From contig NC_080422.1 of the NCBI RefSeq assembly GCF_029873635.1, forward strand, positions 9,889,764 to 9,953,763: 64,000 nucleotides of DNA, written 5' to 3'. The notes below the pieces were generated by a model. That model ran no database searches. It was not told where the DNA came from and saw only the letters and a program-made list of their open reading frames with translations. Made by a program: the position numbers and the translations under genes. This stretch comes from Malania oleifera (Eukaryota > Streptophyta > Magnoliopsida > Santalales > Ximeniaceae). Below are positions 36,307 to 47,633 of the stretch, piece after piece; the stretch's first letter is position 1; every line of letters begins with the position of its first letter.

Positions 36307-37468
36307 ATGGCTCCCCGACCAAAGCGACGGATCCTTCAAAGTGAGGCTGGCAAGGGGTTGTGTCATCGTCTTCCCACCGCTCCACCTCAACAGAGCCCCA
36401 CAGACTCTGATCCCTGTTTCTTATCCGCAGAAGCCTCCTATCGATATCACAACGATATCGTCAAGTGGCACATTGTTCACAGGAAGATTGTGCCATCCGC
36501 CTTTCTCCAGCTCCATTTTCCAACATTGCTCTCTAAGATCAAGGCAGTTGGGTGGGTTGCTCTCTTCGACCTAGGAAAGCTTGTATGCGACGACCTTGTT
36601 CAAGAATTCTACACCAACTTCGTTCCATCACATCGCGGCATTAAGACCTACTCCATGGTTCGCGGTACCATCATTCGTCTCTTCAAAGATACCTTCTCTG
36701 AGGTGCTCGGATGCAGCCTCTATCCAATCCGAGGCCTCCCCAAGGCCACCTGGCCCACTCACTTTCGAGTGGTTCGACTCTCACACGGCACTCAAACTAA
36801 TCACCGGTAACCCTCGTATCCCTTCCATCGCCCGCCCTAAATCCAAGGACCTCATGGTTGAATTTCGGGTTTTCCACCATATGATTACTTATAATCTTTG
36901 CCCTCGAACCGGTGGACGCGATTGGGTGACTCTGAGTGACATCTTCAGTATGTATTGTCTATGGGTTGGATGCGGTATCTACTTACCCTCCATGATAGTT
37001 CAAAACATGGAATAGAGCCTGAAACGGCAGCGAGGTTGCCTTCCCTATGGTCGTCTCCTCACGACCTTCTTTGATCATTTCGAGCTTATTCGCGCCAAGA
37101 TGCCCTACATTCGACCTACGCCAGAGGATAAGTACACCAAGGTCACCCTATGTCGCATGCATTTCGAGAAGGAAGATGACACCACCACATGGGTCAAAAC
37201 CCACGAGCAAGGTCAGGCCCCTGTTGATGAAGTCGAGGCCGCCATGAAGGAGGATAAAGAAGCTGAGGATCCCTCCACTAACCCTATCTTGGAGCACCTA
37301 GATGGCATCCAACATGCTATGACGCAGTCTGATATGCGTAACCGTGTTCGATTTGACTCTATTGATGCGGCACTTGCTCTTCAGGAAAATAATAATCGTG
37401 CTCACTTTGATTCTCTTGACGCTTCCTTAGTCGCTCTCTTCAACAGATTTGGTCGATTGCGGGAGTAA
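36307..37468 (+). pseudogene. Extra ORF of Copia B, plant transposon-protein domain (Transposase_32-like)
   Basis: The ATG at 36307 starts MAPRPKRR, a basic N-terminus. The 36307-36810 frame then carries YHNDIVKWHIVHRKIVP, VCDDLVQEFYTNF and SMVRGTIIRLFKDTFSEVLG. This pattern is known from the 'putative plant transposon protein' domain found in extra ORFs of plant LTR elements. A frameshift near 36745-36780 moves the frame to the 36581-37015 ORF (SKDLMVEFRVFHHMITYNLCPR and WVTLSDIFSMYCLWV). A TAG at 37013 interrupts it, and the same frame resumes to 37468. The C-terminal part is acidic, then has two FDS(I/L)DA(A/S)L repeats. Base composition is clearly GC-richer than pol, suggesting separate origin. 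Function unknown; it is not evidently an envelope protein, as no membrane segment is visible. Confidence 0.65.
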
Positions 37469-37504
37469 TCCGCCGTCGATCTTTTTCCCCAATTTTTGAT
37501 AATG

Positions 37505-37520
37505 GCAAAGGGGGAGAAGT
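37505..37520 (+). promoter_or_regulatory. Internal polypurine tract of Copia B
   Basis: GCAAAGGGGGAGAAGTG lies just after the extra ORF, near-identical to the terminal polypurine tract at 40270-40281. It is the counterpart of the internal tract in Copia A (about 22200). Confidence 0.6.
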
Positions 37521-38411
37521 GATACCAAATATAGATATAGGCCTTCAGATGTAATCGGTTTGGATGTTTTTGGTGAAATTAGGAATAGCTTCCCAAGAGG
37601 GGGGTGAATTGGCTTTTAAAAACTTTCTTTTAATTCCTTTTAAGAATACTTAACTTCTTTTATTGTTTAATCAATTCTTTGACTTGTTTGTTTAATTTTT
37701 CAAACATATAATAACTTGGTTTCTTTTATACAATCAACAACACAACTAATTAAACATCCAATCTTCAACCACACTATCCAAACGAATTAAACACAATTAG
37801 AAGGCAAAACAACCAAGTCAAGATTAAGATAACTACATCACTATTTAGATGGATGAAAGCATTCAAGATTCAGTACTCTTGGAATATAAACACACTTCAA
37901 TCAATATCAAACTTTAAACAATTTAACTTTCAGTTTTTGTTTGGTTTGCAGCCCTGTAGTGAATTTGAATCAAACCCTGTATTAATGAATTTGCTTCTTC
38001 AATATGATGTTCAATATAAAATCCAATCACTCTTTCCAAATATTTAGAATTCAAATAAACTCTTGATATATTTATCTTTGGGTGTTTAACCAAGTAACGT
38101 ACTCCCGTATGGTTTTCGTAGAATAAGGTTTAACCAACGTACTCCCTTTCGATTTCCTCAATCCCAAATCAAAATTGAACCTTAAGTTTATTTAACTTCC
38201 AAATTACGTAGTTTGTATGTTTATCAATTAAACCATCCACACAATTGTATATGTAATGAAAGTAAAGAGTAAGGGAAAGAGAGAGTGAGACGGAGATTTT
38301 TACAAGGTTCGGCTTCAACACAGCCAATGTCCTCACCTTTGGAAAAACCACCAAAGGATTCACTAAACTTATTCCGTTAATGGGTGGAACAAACCTTTAC
38401 ATACTCCTTTG

Positions 38412-38690
38412 TTAAGTCTAGAGCCCGTCTTCTCCAAGCGATATCCCCTCATTCAGTCACTCCTTCAAATAGACTAGAGCCCGCCTCTCCAAGTGATATA
38501 CCCTCACTCAGTCACTCCTTCAAATAGGCTAGAGCCTACCTCTCCAAGTGATATACCCTCACTTGGTCACTCCTTCAAATAGGCTAGAGCCTACCTCTCC
38601 AAGTGATATACCCTCACTTGGTCACTCCTTAACTAGGCTAGAGCCCACCTCTCTAAACAATACCCCCTTGCTTAGCCAACGATCCAAACA
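38412..38690. repeat. 55-bp tandem repeat inside LTR E
   Basis: Five copies of a 55-bp unit containing GGCTAGAGCC, CCTCTCCAAGTGATATACCC and GTCACTCC. The middle two are virtually identical and the outer ones diverged. Confidence 0.9.
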
Positions 38691-39026
38691 CCTCGAATTG
38701 TCCAAGAACTACACAAAAATATGAAGAAAATACTGCATACAAAGCACTCTCAAAATAGTAGATTAGTACAATTTCAGCTCTAGGTACTTCAATAATTTAA
38801 ATACCACTAAGAAATAGAATTGAAGCTCAAGAGTAGAATTCACCAAGGTTTCCTTTGTGCTTTAAAAAAATTCAGTATGAGAACCTTTGGTAGATATTTC
38901 AGCAGCAATTCAGATGTTCTCTTACCAGCAAGAGTTTGAACAATTCAAGACTTTGAAAGAGATTGAGAGATTTTATACAAGTGTGTTATATATTTTGTTG
39001 TTATATAATTCTTGGGTTCAAAGAGG

Positions 39027-39034
39027 TATTTATA
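39027..39034 (-). promoter_or_regulatory. TATA box of LTR E
   Basis: TATAAATA on the minus strand, downstream (in LTR sense) of the CAGTCGGCTG array at 39385-39165. Confidence 0.55.
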
Positions 39035-39164
39035 GGCATTCTAGGATTAGTTTCCTTGTTCCCCACGTCACTTTGAGTGTTTCCAAAGTTTTTACAACGT
39101 TCATATTTTGAAAAACCAATTTTTGAAATTTACACGTTGGAGTTTTAAAAAACAAAACCTGTGG

Positions 39165-39385
39165 AGTCAGTCGGCTGGACAGGTGACTGGGTCGTTAAAA
39201 AATCACAGGGTAAGTCGGCTGGACAGGCGGCTGACACCATTCTGTCTCCTAGAATTTAGTTCAAGAAATTGTTAGTTGGCTGGCGAGACACAGTTCATTT
39301 TGAGTCAGTCGGTTAACTGTCAGTTGGCTAGGTAATTTTGCCTTTGTTAAGTCAGTTGACTGGACAGACAATTTTCTGGTTTTTT
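39165..39385 (-). repeat. CAGTCGGCTG word array of LTR E
   Basis: Degenerate words of the kind AGTCAGTCGGCTGGACAGG and TCAGTTGACTGGACAGAC, seven or eight copies, upstream of the TATA box in LTR sense. Confidence 0.8.
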
Positions 39386-40281
39386 TTTTTGCATTTTTAG
39401 TTCTTGTTTTTGCTCTTATGATTTTAATTTTTCATAAATATTCCCAGGATTTTAAAATAGGTCTTTTAAGTCCATATTTGTCCCCTAAGGAGCTTCAACA
39501 ATATTCCAAAGGATATTTAAATATTAAAGCACTTATATAAAAACTTCTAAACTTTTTGCCATTCTTGAACACTTCAAGTCTTCATGCTTTTGGTCTTCAC
39601 GCTTTGAGATACTTTAAGATACTGAGTTTTTCATTGAGTTTCTCTTTATCTTCAAGCTTTAGTCTTTTGATACTTGATTTATTTGAGAAGCTTTCTCTTG
39701 ATGTAGCTTTGATTTATAGCTTCTTTCTCTTGTGTTGAGATATATATTCATGAAACAAAATAACTCAACAATACATGTTAAACCATCTACATTTGTTATC
39801 ATCAAAACAAGATTGAAAAACCTAGTTAGGCCAACAATTGGATATAGTAGTACTGTCAGATATAGGCCTTCAAATGTTATAGTTTTGGATGTAGTAGTTT
39901 ATCGATAAGATAGTAGTAGTCCTAGTGATAACTCTACATGTACTTGCGGTGAATGTACTGATTACTTTGCGTTTATTTTGATTAATGAACATGATTGAGG
40001 AACATGAATGAACTGACAATGAATGCAAAGTACTGATATGTTTGAATACTGAAATGTTGATATACTGAACTGTTAAGAATAGGTTTCATGCAGGTTTAAA
40101 AAACATGGAAAATGCTTTATTTATAGACGGCATGCTGCCGAAAATTTAATTGAATCTCTCTTTAAATACTGCATACATTAAGGGGGAGGAACTATTTAAA
40201 TTCTAAACATTTACATATAGTAAGGGGGGCATATTTTCAAAAAGAACACTAATGAATTGTCATCATCAAAAAGGGGGAGAA

Positions 40282-41225
40282 TGTTAGACCAAGTGGTTAA
40301 GGGTCTTTCATTCCAATTGTGTTTTGATGACAACAACCCATTAGCAGTTTTTTAATGTTACTAGCTTTTTTCTCTAGTCCAGCTCAGTTGCACAGAACGG
40401 CTCCAAAGCAAGCAAGTTTCAAACCAGCCAAAAGTAACATATGGCATGACCAGAACTTGGCCACTCAAACCAAAGCACTCCTGGATCCTACATAGCAAGC
40501 ACATGTTCTAAGTTGAGTGTGAAAGTTATAGAGATTGTTTCTGTAATCCTTTGTGTAAAGTGTGACTCAAAAGAACAAGCAAGAAATGGGCAAATCACAT
40601 AAATATCACTAGAACACAGGCACAGTCCCACACACATATAACAAGTCAAGTAAAACTGCATAAAGATGTCTAAAAACCCTCTAACATATTTTATTAAACC
40701 TAATACATCTTCTCAAATAAAGATAAAGACCTTTTTACTTCAACACAAACCTGGTTAAAATAATTTTTTAAATAGTAAAAGGGGCCTCGTCGACGTACAC
40801 AGGGTAATCGTCGACGAGAATATACCGAGAGTACCAAAAAATTTAGGAGTGTAAGGCTCTTTGTGAGCCATTGTAAGGTGTCTCTAGGTGAGTACCATTG
40901 TAAAAGCTCTTTGTGAGCAACTATTTGTATAGGCTTCTCCGCCGGAAGGAGGATCGTATAGTGGATTTTGGGAATCCTAGAGTTGGTCTCAAGGCGTGGA
41001 CGTAGGTGGGGTGCCGAACCACGTTAACTTTGTTGCGTTAAGCTTCTCTTCTCTCTTCTCTCTTCTCTCTTCTCTTTTGTGTTGCTCATCCATTGCCATT
41101 TGTTTTATTTTTATATTGTGATATAATACTCTTGTTCTTGGCAAGACATTTGTGTTTGTAGAAAATTTGCATATCTGCAAAAAACGTCTATTCACCCCCC
41201 CTCTAGACACTTATCTGGGCCAACA
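40282..41225 (+). repeat. Copia B 3' LTR (944 bp, internally deleted)
   Basis: Starts TGTTAGACC after AAGGGGGAGAA and ends CCAACA. Compared with the 5' LTR it lacks the stretch equivalent to about 30750-31278 and part of the word array before that. The downstream box reads GGACGTAGGT (40998-41007). A TCTCTTC microsatellite expansion lies at 41046-41072. Confidence 0.92.
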
Positions 41226-41230
41226 ACTTT

Positions 41231-43305
41231 TATTGTATCTTTTCTGCCTGCCTGTGTAAGTACCCCCCCGCCTTTACGTAATGAAGTGTGAACTTATTTT
41301 TAATTTTGACCCCAATCTTAGAGTTGCCCCTTTATCACAAGAAACTCCTAATAATATTGAATGACTTTGAGACCCCAATAAAATAACCAGTTTCAAAATT
41401 AAAGACCCAATTTTAAAATTTAGGATATAAAAGCTCAATTTCAAATCGTGAAGGACCTAAGAAAATAATTTCAAGGGAGAAACTTAATTTGCACCCTAAT
41501 CGAAACCAAAGACTAAATTTTGAAAGCTTCAGAATTCGATTCGAAGAAATCAATTTCAAGATTAAAATTAAGGACTCAGATTTATGGGATTTTATGACTT
41601 AAGACACAATACCTAGCCTAGTTTGAGATCACGGGACTTCAACTGATGAGCTTAATTTTGCAACTTAATCAAAAACACAAACTAACAACTTGGTTTTGAA
41701 AATTTGGCTGACCCTATTTCGCAAGACCGTGCTTTGAAAAGATTTTTGAGAAGCTTGACTGACCGAAGTCAAAACGACTCATTTTTAAAATTACGAGGAT
41801 TTATTTCATGAAACCTTATGAAAATAGATTAATTTTGCGACTAAGGAAAAGTATGCTAAAATTATACAAGTTGGGTTTTAAAACTGAAATTAAAGGGACG
41901 TGAACTACTCAAAAAGACTCAATTTTTGGAAAGGGGGACTTGGGGGCTTAATTTTGAAAAAGGGGTCTAAGACTCAATGTCAACCTTTATTATGCTAGGT
42001 TTTCTTGGGGAGGCCTAGTTAAAATTGGGGTGTCTTCAAGTTAATTGGTCACCCAAGTCCAAGGAAGCCAACAACCAATGGTTGGCATCACAAGTTTGGG
42101 TTCGAACTTTCAAGGATTATTTACTCAAAATTTTCCTTTGTTTATGCAGTGCTTATTACCTAATCTTTAGCTGTTAGGAGGACTTACATGAGACAAAGAC
42201 CTCCTGCCTTCAAACCTCAAAGGCACATGCAAAGGCATTGCCTTTGAGATTTAAAGGATAATTCATTAAGGTTCTCATTCTATAGCAAACAAACATAAGC
42301 AAGAAAATGAAATAATTAAACATATTCACAACATGAAATTAATACCACATTTCTTGCAAGGTGTGCACTATAATTCAAATACTCTAAAAGAACAACTAAA
42401 GAAAAAGTGATTGGTTAGAATCTCCACCCTTCAAAGAGATAATTTAGGATCAAAGAACCCCAATCTTTTAGTATTCTTAGGGGGGTGGGGCACTCACGCA
42501 CAAAAGACACAGGCACATGAACACACATAAAAGGAAGTGAAAACATGCATTCAAGCGGCAAATAAAGCACACAACAAGAAAACAAATAATAGAAACTATT
42601 GGAAAATTATCAAAATTAAGTGAAAATGGTTTCAATTTTTCCTAGAATTTTTGTGTAATTTTTCAAGAATTTTAAAAACTTTTTTATTTTTTTTAAGATT
42701 TTCAATTCTTTATATTTTTTTGGTCGTCTAAGTCAAAAATGGCTCAAGGAATTTTCTTTATTTTTTTCTAATTTTTCTCTAGTTTTTCTGATTTTTTTAC
42801 TATTTTTCCAAAATTGTTTTGACTTAAAAATGAATTGAAAATAAATTAATATTAATAATAAAAATTTTGAGTAGTTCATGAAGTCAAACTAGTTCTATGT
42901 ATTTAAACCAACTCAACAAGTTCACCTAAGTTGACCCAAGTCAAACCGGGTTGACCCAGTTCAAGGGAGAAGAATAGGTGGGAAGCATACAGTGTTGCAC
43001 GTGACAGGCACTCGTGATGACACATGGCAACAAAACGCTGCTTTATTTTTTTAATCCAATGTAGTGGCATGTGGTGGGGTGACATCATCATGACATCACT
43101 TGCCATGTGGCATCACGACATTGGCTCAAGTGAAAGGGGGTGAATCGCTGACATGGCTTCGATCCAATCGTTCATAGAAAACACAAAAGGGATAGCTAAG
43201 ATTACGCCTCGTCACCCAGGTTACATCACCTAATTTGTGCGAACATAGTGGTGCCACGTGTCACCATATGAATGGTGACACATGGCCCACTTTAATTTTT
43301 TTTGC

Positions 43306-43353
<48 letters not shown>

Positions 43354-44570
43354 TCCCTTTTTTTTTTTCTTTTTTTTTCTTTTCTTCCTTTCCCTTCTCC
43401 AAACCTCTCCACCTTTCTCCCTTGCTCAACTCACTCTCTCTCAAACCTCCTCTTACTAGCCACTAGCTTCGGCCACCACCTCAGCCTTTCCCAGCGGGGC
43501 CACCCCTCCCAAAGGTAGATCTCTCTCTCGTTCTCTTTCAGTTTCTCTACCTCTCTCTTCCCTCTTTTGACTTCTCTCTTCTATCTTTGTTCACTCCATT
43601 CAAGCCTCTCCCAAGTAAAACATGCCCCCCGATATTTTAATTTTTTCCCCCTTTGTTCTTGTTGTTTTGATTTTCCAAGGCTTTCTTTGGATTTTCCTAG
43701 GAATTTTCTCGCGGTTTCCCACAGTCCAAATAGGCCGATGGGGGGTCAGGTTAAGTTGACTAGGGTTGGACTTAGGTTAAGTGATTAGGTTTGGGTTTAA
43801 TGGGCTTTAGCTGTGGTAAAGGTAAGTTAGGTTTAGGTTGGGTCTAGGGTACTGGGATTTTGGCTTCAAGTCTAAGCTTGACCCAATTGGGGCGTGGATA
43901 TTGGGTTAAGACAAACCCAATTGGGCCTTAGGTCTAAGTTAGGCTGGGTTGTATTAGTTTGAAAAGGGTTTGGGTTGAGTCTAAATCAAGCCCAACTAGG
44001 TTGTTGGGTAAATGGGTCACTTGAGTTTAGGGCTGAGTGAGCTATTAGGCTAGGTCTAGGCGTGTTACTTGACCCATGTCAAAGTTGACCTAGGTCAAGT
44101 TACTAGGTCAAACTCTGGTTATTGGACCCGATTAGGGTTAATTTGGATCTAAGTCAACTTGACATGACTCTTGGGTCGAGTCTAGGTGACTAGATCCAGG
44201 TCTTTTGACCAAGGTCAAGGTAGTTTGAGCTAGGGTTTTCGGGTATGAATTTTGGATCCAAGTCAAAACTTGGGTTTGTTTGGGGATTTTGTAAGGGTTT
44301 TTTCTAGGTTTTTGGTCCAATTTTTGGGGTTTTACTGGGGAAACCTGTTTTATGGTTTTTTAGGGGCTCTGCTTAGACTTCTAATTTTTGGTACATGAGG
44401 GTTTTGTTGGGGGATTTTTTGTAGACACTGATCTTTTGATTCTATGTGGGAATGAAAGGGGATTTTGGAGCTCATTTAGGAAATGTTTGGAGGGCTTTTG
44501 GGTTCTGAATTTGGGACCTTGAGGATTTTGTTTGGGGACTTCTGGGGCACTAATCAACATCCAAAAAAAC
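41231..44570 (+). repeat. Family X repeat, copy 2, and associated repetitive DNA
   Basis: 42034-42570 aligns with 17081-17804 in the same orientation but lacks the part equivalent to about 17145-17370. Upstream (41310-41990) are purine-rich lines such as GACCCAATTTTAAAATT and AAGACTCAATTTTTGG. Downstream come a T-rich stretch (42600-42800), CACGTGTCACC/GGTGACACATGG inverted words (43255-43283), a TA microsatellite (43311-43348), a pyrimidine-rich leader-like stretch (43350-43610) and a GGTTGGGTCTAGG-rich block (43740-44330). I read this as a decayed large LTR retroelement. No coding domain is visible, so classification is open. Confidence 0.45.
43311..43348. repeat. TA microsatellite
   Basis: About 19 TA repeats followed by poly-T and a TTTCTT-rich tract. 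Frames over it give (IY)n peptides that are not genes. Confidence 0.9.
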
Positions 44571-46294
44571 ATCCATGGTTAAAATAAAATAGAAGTATGG
44601 ATTGGGTTACCTTCCTCTGGTCTCTTCTCTAAGAATTATGCTTCGCTCCTATTCTCTTAGCCTCAACCTGAATGTTTCAACCTGCTGACCTCCTTTTCCT
44701 TTCAATAGTTTTTTTTCATATTCTCTTAATTTCTTCTTTTTTTAGCCCTTTGTGTGTCAAATTTTCTAGCCCCTCCTTCTATCAATCCTCAGTCTTTTCT
44801 CTCTTAATTCTTCCAGCTTCTCCCCCTTTTCAATTTTTTAGCCTTCAAATCTCCTTTATTTTCAATTTTTAGCCCCCTAAATCTCCATCCCTCCCTTTAT
44901 TCTGTTTCAATTTCTCCCTTATTTTCAATTTTCAGCCCCCTCTTCTATGCTAATCTCCTGCCCTGTTTATAAGCTAGCTGATATTGAACTCTGCTCGTGG
45001 GGAAAGGGTCAAGGTGGCTGGCTCCGAATTGTTGCATAGGAAGAGAGAAAGGCTTGCATGCCTTGTCTGCCCTGGGAAACAACCGCGAGAGGCTGTTGGG
45101 GTTGGACTCAATTGCTGCACCTAGTCCAAACTGGGCTGAGTTTGAAAAGAAAAAAGACCCAAAATTGGCCTTTTTAATTTCTTAAAATAAGGCCAAGGCT
45201 GTCAATTCAAAAGCATCCAAGATAGGCTCATATTAAATTTAAAATACAAAATTAGCCTCAAAATGGGTCCAACGAGCTTTGATTATGAATTAGCATCGGA
45301 ATTCTATTATGCATGCAAGTGGATGACTCAAGAATCAAGATATTATTTCGTAATTAAAGTACACCTAAAAGCACAGAGGGAAAATTCTTTTAACCCCCTC
45401 AGTGTGCTACATAGATTATCAAAAAATACCTTTCAGCCTATTCGTCTACCTAAACAAACTTCCCGGATGAATGCAATAATGCATTCAGTGCCATTTACAG
45501 TGGTGGCGTCAGGCGATTGATTCTTTCGACCGTTCATCGTTTCTTATTCCGGCTGAGCTTCTTCTTATGGTGCAGCTAGTTTCTCCATCTTCAATTTGTT
45601 TGTTATTATGCGGCGTTTTTTCTTCCCACAAGAGTTGCGCCTATGAAATCCCAAAGGTCGGTCTGCCCGCTATTTCTATGTACTCAGATAAAACCCTCTA
45701 ATCAATTCATAACTCTCACCTCTGTTGTTTGATGACAGAAACTACTTGGAGGAATATTTGTGTTGAGGAGATTTTTGCAGACCAAACACGATTTCTAGTT
45801 TAGTCGAACACGATTTCAGGTCCCAATTTGAATGTTCAAATGTTTTTTTAATAACCCCTAAATTAATTAGCTTATGTCCTACAATTTTTCACCCATTTAA
45901 TCTGTTATATATGATGATGCCTTTAAATTGTTATATATGTGTCTTTGTTTTTGTATAATCCTATTAAATTCCTAGATGATAATATTTAGTAAGATCTTTT
46001 ATGCACAAAACGTTAAACCTTGATGCATGTTAGGTGTTTGAAAATATACTTGTGAGAGGTGGACCAAAAAAAAAAAAAATCCTTGGGCATAATTTTATAA
46101 AAATCTTAAGTAATTCATAAAAATCAGCACATTATGCCGCCATGCGTGCCGTGCTGAAATTGGCAAGCACACAGATTAAATGATCAAACTGGCGCAAATA
46201 CAAAAAAATTCACATATACATAGATGAAACCAAAATTATCTCCTCCACATCTTGCAGCGGCAGAAACTTCATGTCTTTTTGTTCCACTGTTGCT
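44571..46294. other. Unassigned DNA, no gene recognised
   Basis: Pyrimidine-rich to 44960. ORFs at 44997-45185 and 45263-45520 (85 codons, starting MGPTSFDYELASEFYYACKW) have ordinary composition, but I recognise no domain or splice structure. They could be exon remnants; I would not annotate them as genes. Confidence 0.4.
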
Positions 46295-46888
46295 TCAATA
46301 CTGCAATCTCCAATTAGATCGGACACATTTGTACAAAAAGTTGTTATGCACAACCGTTTGCTCTTTCATCAAGGAATATCCATGAACCAGAGCTTTCAAA
46401 GGAGTCTCCACAATACACTGCTGATTTCGGTCTAAGGTTTGAAACTCCTCTACTACCCTTTTCATGCAGCTAAAGTGTTGGTGTTCTACACCATGATCAT
46501 TTAAGGTTCTTCCCAAATCCATATTTGTTACAGTAGTAGATTTTTTTGTCAAATTTCCTAGAGATTTCCTCTCTTCCTTTATATCTATGACTTCTTGTGC
46601 TATATCATTTTTATTCTTCAAACTTTGATTGCCTCCTTCGGATTGAATGTGATGTCCACTAAACCCCAACTGCCCTGTATCTTGAAATGGTTGAGTCTCA
46701 TTTAATGCCCCACGGAAACAAATCTACTCTCTCCTTTTCTTAGTGTTTGTCAAGGTTCGCTGCAATTTCCCTATACCAGAACCCAGTTGTGCTGGTTTTG
46801 TTTTCTCATACTTTGAATGCAGGCCCTTTATAGGACATAAGATTGTGGATTGAGATTTTGTTACTGTTGGATTGATATGAGATGTCAT
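46295..46888 (-). pseudogene. Unidentified plant gene fragment with one in-frame stop
   Basis: On the minus strand a single frame of 198 codons runs from ATG at 46888 (MTSHINPTVTKSQST) to the stop at 46295. Only a TAG at 46726-46724 interrupts it. The 124-codon downstream part has the balanced composition of a real protein (VEEFQTLDRNQQCIVETPLK) with no repeat character, unusual for this AT-rich window. There is no membrane segment or metal-binding pattern. I do not recognise the family. It may be a dying gene, an exon of a real gene, or a captured fragment. The RTE-type LINE upstream lies on the same strand. The stop sits in a Lys/Arg-rich stretch, so an intron boundary there is an alternative explanation. 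Confidence 0.45.
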
Positions 46889-46889
46889 A

Positions 46890-47633
46890 ATTTGCTTTCA
46901 ATCAAGTATTTTTAGAATTTCAATCAAATAGAAATGTGTAAAACTCTCAAAACACATGGAAAACACTTGGAGAGATACTAACCAACTCACCATTGTTCTG
47001 AAATAAGGTCAAGAATGTTGGATATAATCATCATCTAAGTGTCTCCATAACTATAAGGAAAAAAAGAAGGATGAGAAGGGGTCCTCCCTACCTTAACCCT
47101 CTAGAACTATTGAGAAAAACTGTGGGCTCACCATGGATCATAATTGAAAAGCAAAGGCTCGCCATTGATCATAATTGAAAAGGAAGCCGCGGATTTGAAT
47201 GTAACATGGTACAAAATTTTCTAGAATTGCAACTAAATTCACACAAATCCAAATACAACACCCATGGTTCTAATAGTAGCCTAGGAAAGTCTTAGGGATA
47301 GAGGAATTGAAAAGGGTCTAGATGAAAAACTATTCAGGGAGGAATGGATCCTACAGATAGTGGTACAATTTTCAATTGCTCATGGAAAGGGGTTCCAATA
47401 CTAATAAGATTATTCATGGCTATTCATGGATGGAATAATGTGACTGAAGCTGAGAGGTAGCGAACTTGTTCATCTTCTGTGGGGAATTAATCAGAGAGTG
47501 ATTACTTTAAGTATTGTTCCTGATCTAGGCCGCATTTAAATTAAGGATTTCCAATTTTAGTACATTTCCACACTAAGTTACAGAGTCTACCAATATGACA
47601 ATATGCCCCAAAGAACATGAAGGAAATCATATA
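46890..47633. other. Unassigned DNA, no gene seen
   Basis: Moderately AT-rich, no repeats shared with the rest of the window that I can see. A duplicated piece around GGGCTCACCATGGATCATAATTG / AGGCTCGCCATTGATCATAATTG lies at about 47125-47180. Confidence 0.5.

Larger units (their letters stand above)
37574..39836 (-). mobile_element. Solo LTR E, reverse-oriented Copia LTR inserted in element B
   Basis: On the minus strand it starts TGTTGGCCTAACTAGG at 39836 and ends near 37574 after the tract CAATTCACCCCCCCTCTTGGG. Flanks TTTGG (37569-37573) and ATTGG (39837-39841) agree at four of five bases, a decayed duplication. In LTR sense it holds an array of CAGTCGGCTGGACAGG words (39385-39165), a TATA box (39034-39027), a 55-bp tandem repeat (38412-38690) and a diverged GGACNNNGGC box (38332-38323). 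No coding sequence. Confidence 0.8.
30139..41225 (+). mobile_element. Copia element B (SIRE/Maximus-like), both LTRs present
   Basis: Perfect target duplications ACTTT flank it at 30134-30138 and 41226-41230. 5' LTR 30139-31636 and 3' LTR 40282-41225 both start TGTTAGACC and end CCAACA. A primer-binding site TGGTATCGGAGC (31639-31650) follows the 5' LTR, and AAGGGGGAGAATG precedes the 3' LTR. Internal order: gag, PR, IN, RT, RNase H, then an extra ORF (36307-37468). A solo LTR (E, 37574-39836) is inserted after that ORF. The extra ORF and long LTRs fit the SIRE/Maximus lineage. All coding regions are broken. The LTRs differ by scattered substitutions and by deletions in the 3' copy, so the insertion is not recent. 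Confidence 0.92.

Noticed and set aside
36307..37468. Envelope-like gene in Copia B
   Set aside because: Position fits, but there is no signal peptide, membrane segment or coiled coil; the motif pattern fits a plant transposon-protein domain instead.
45263..45520. 85-codon ORF with ordinary composition
   Set aside because: No recognisable domain, splice context or second exon; too short to call.
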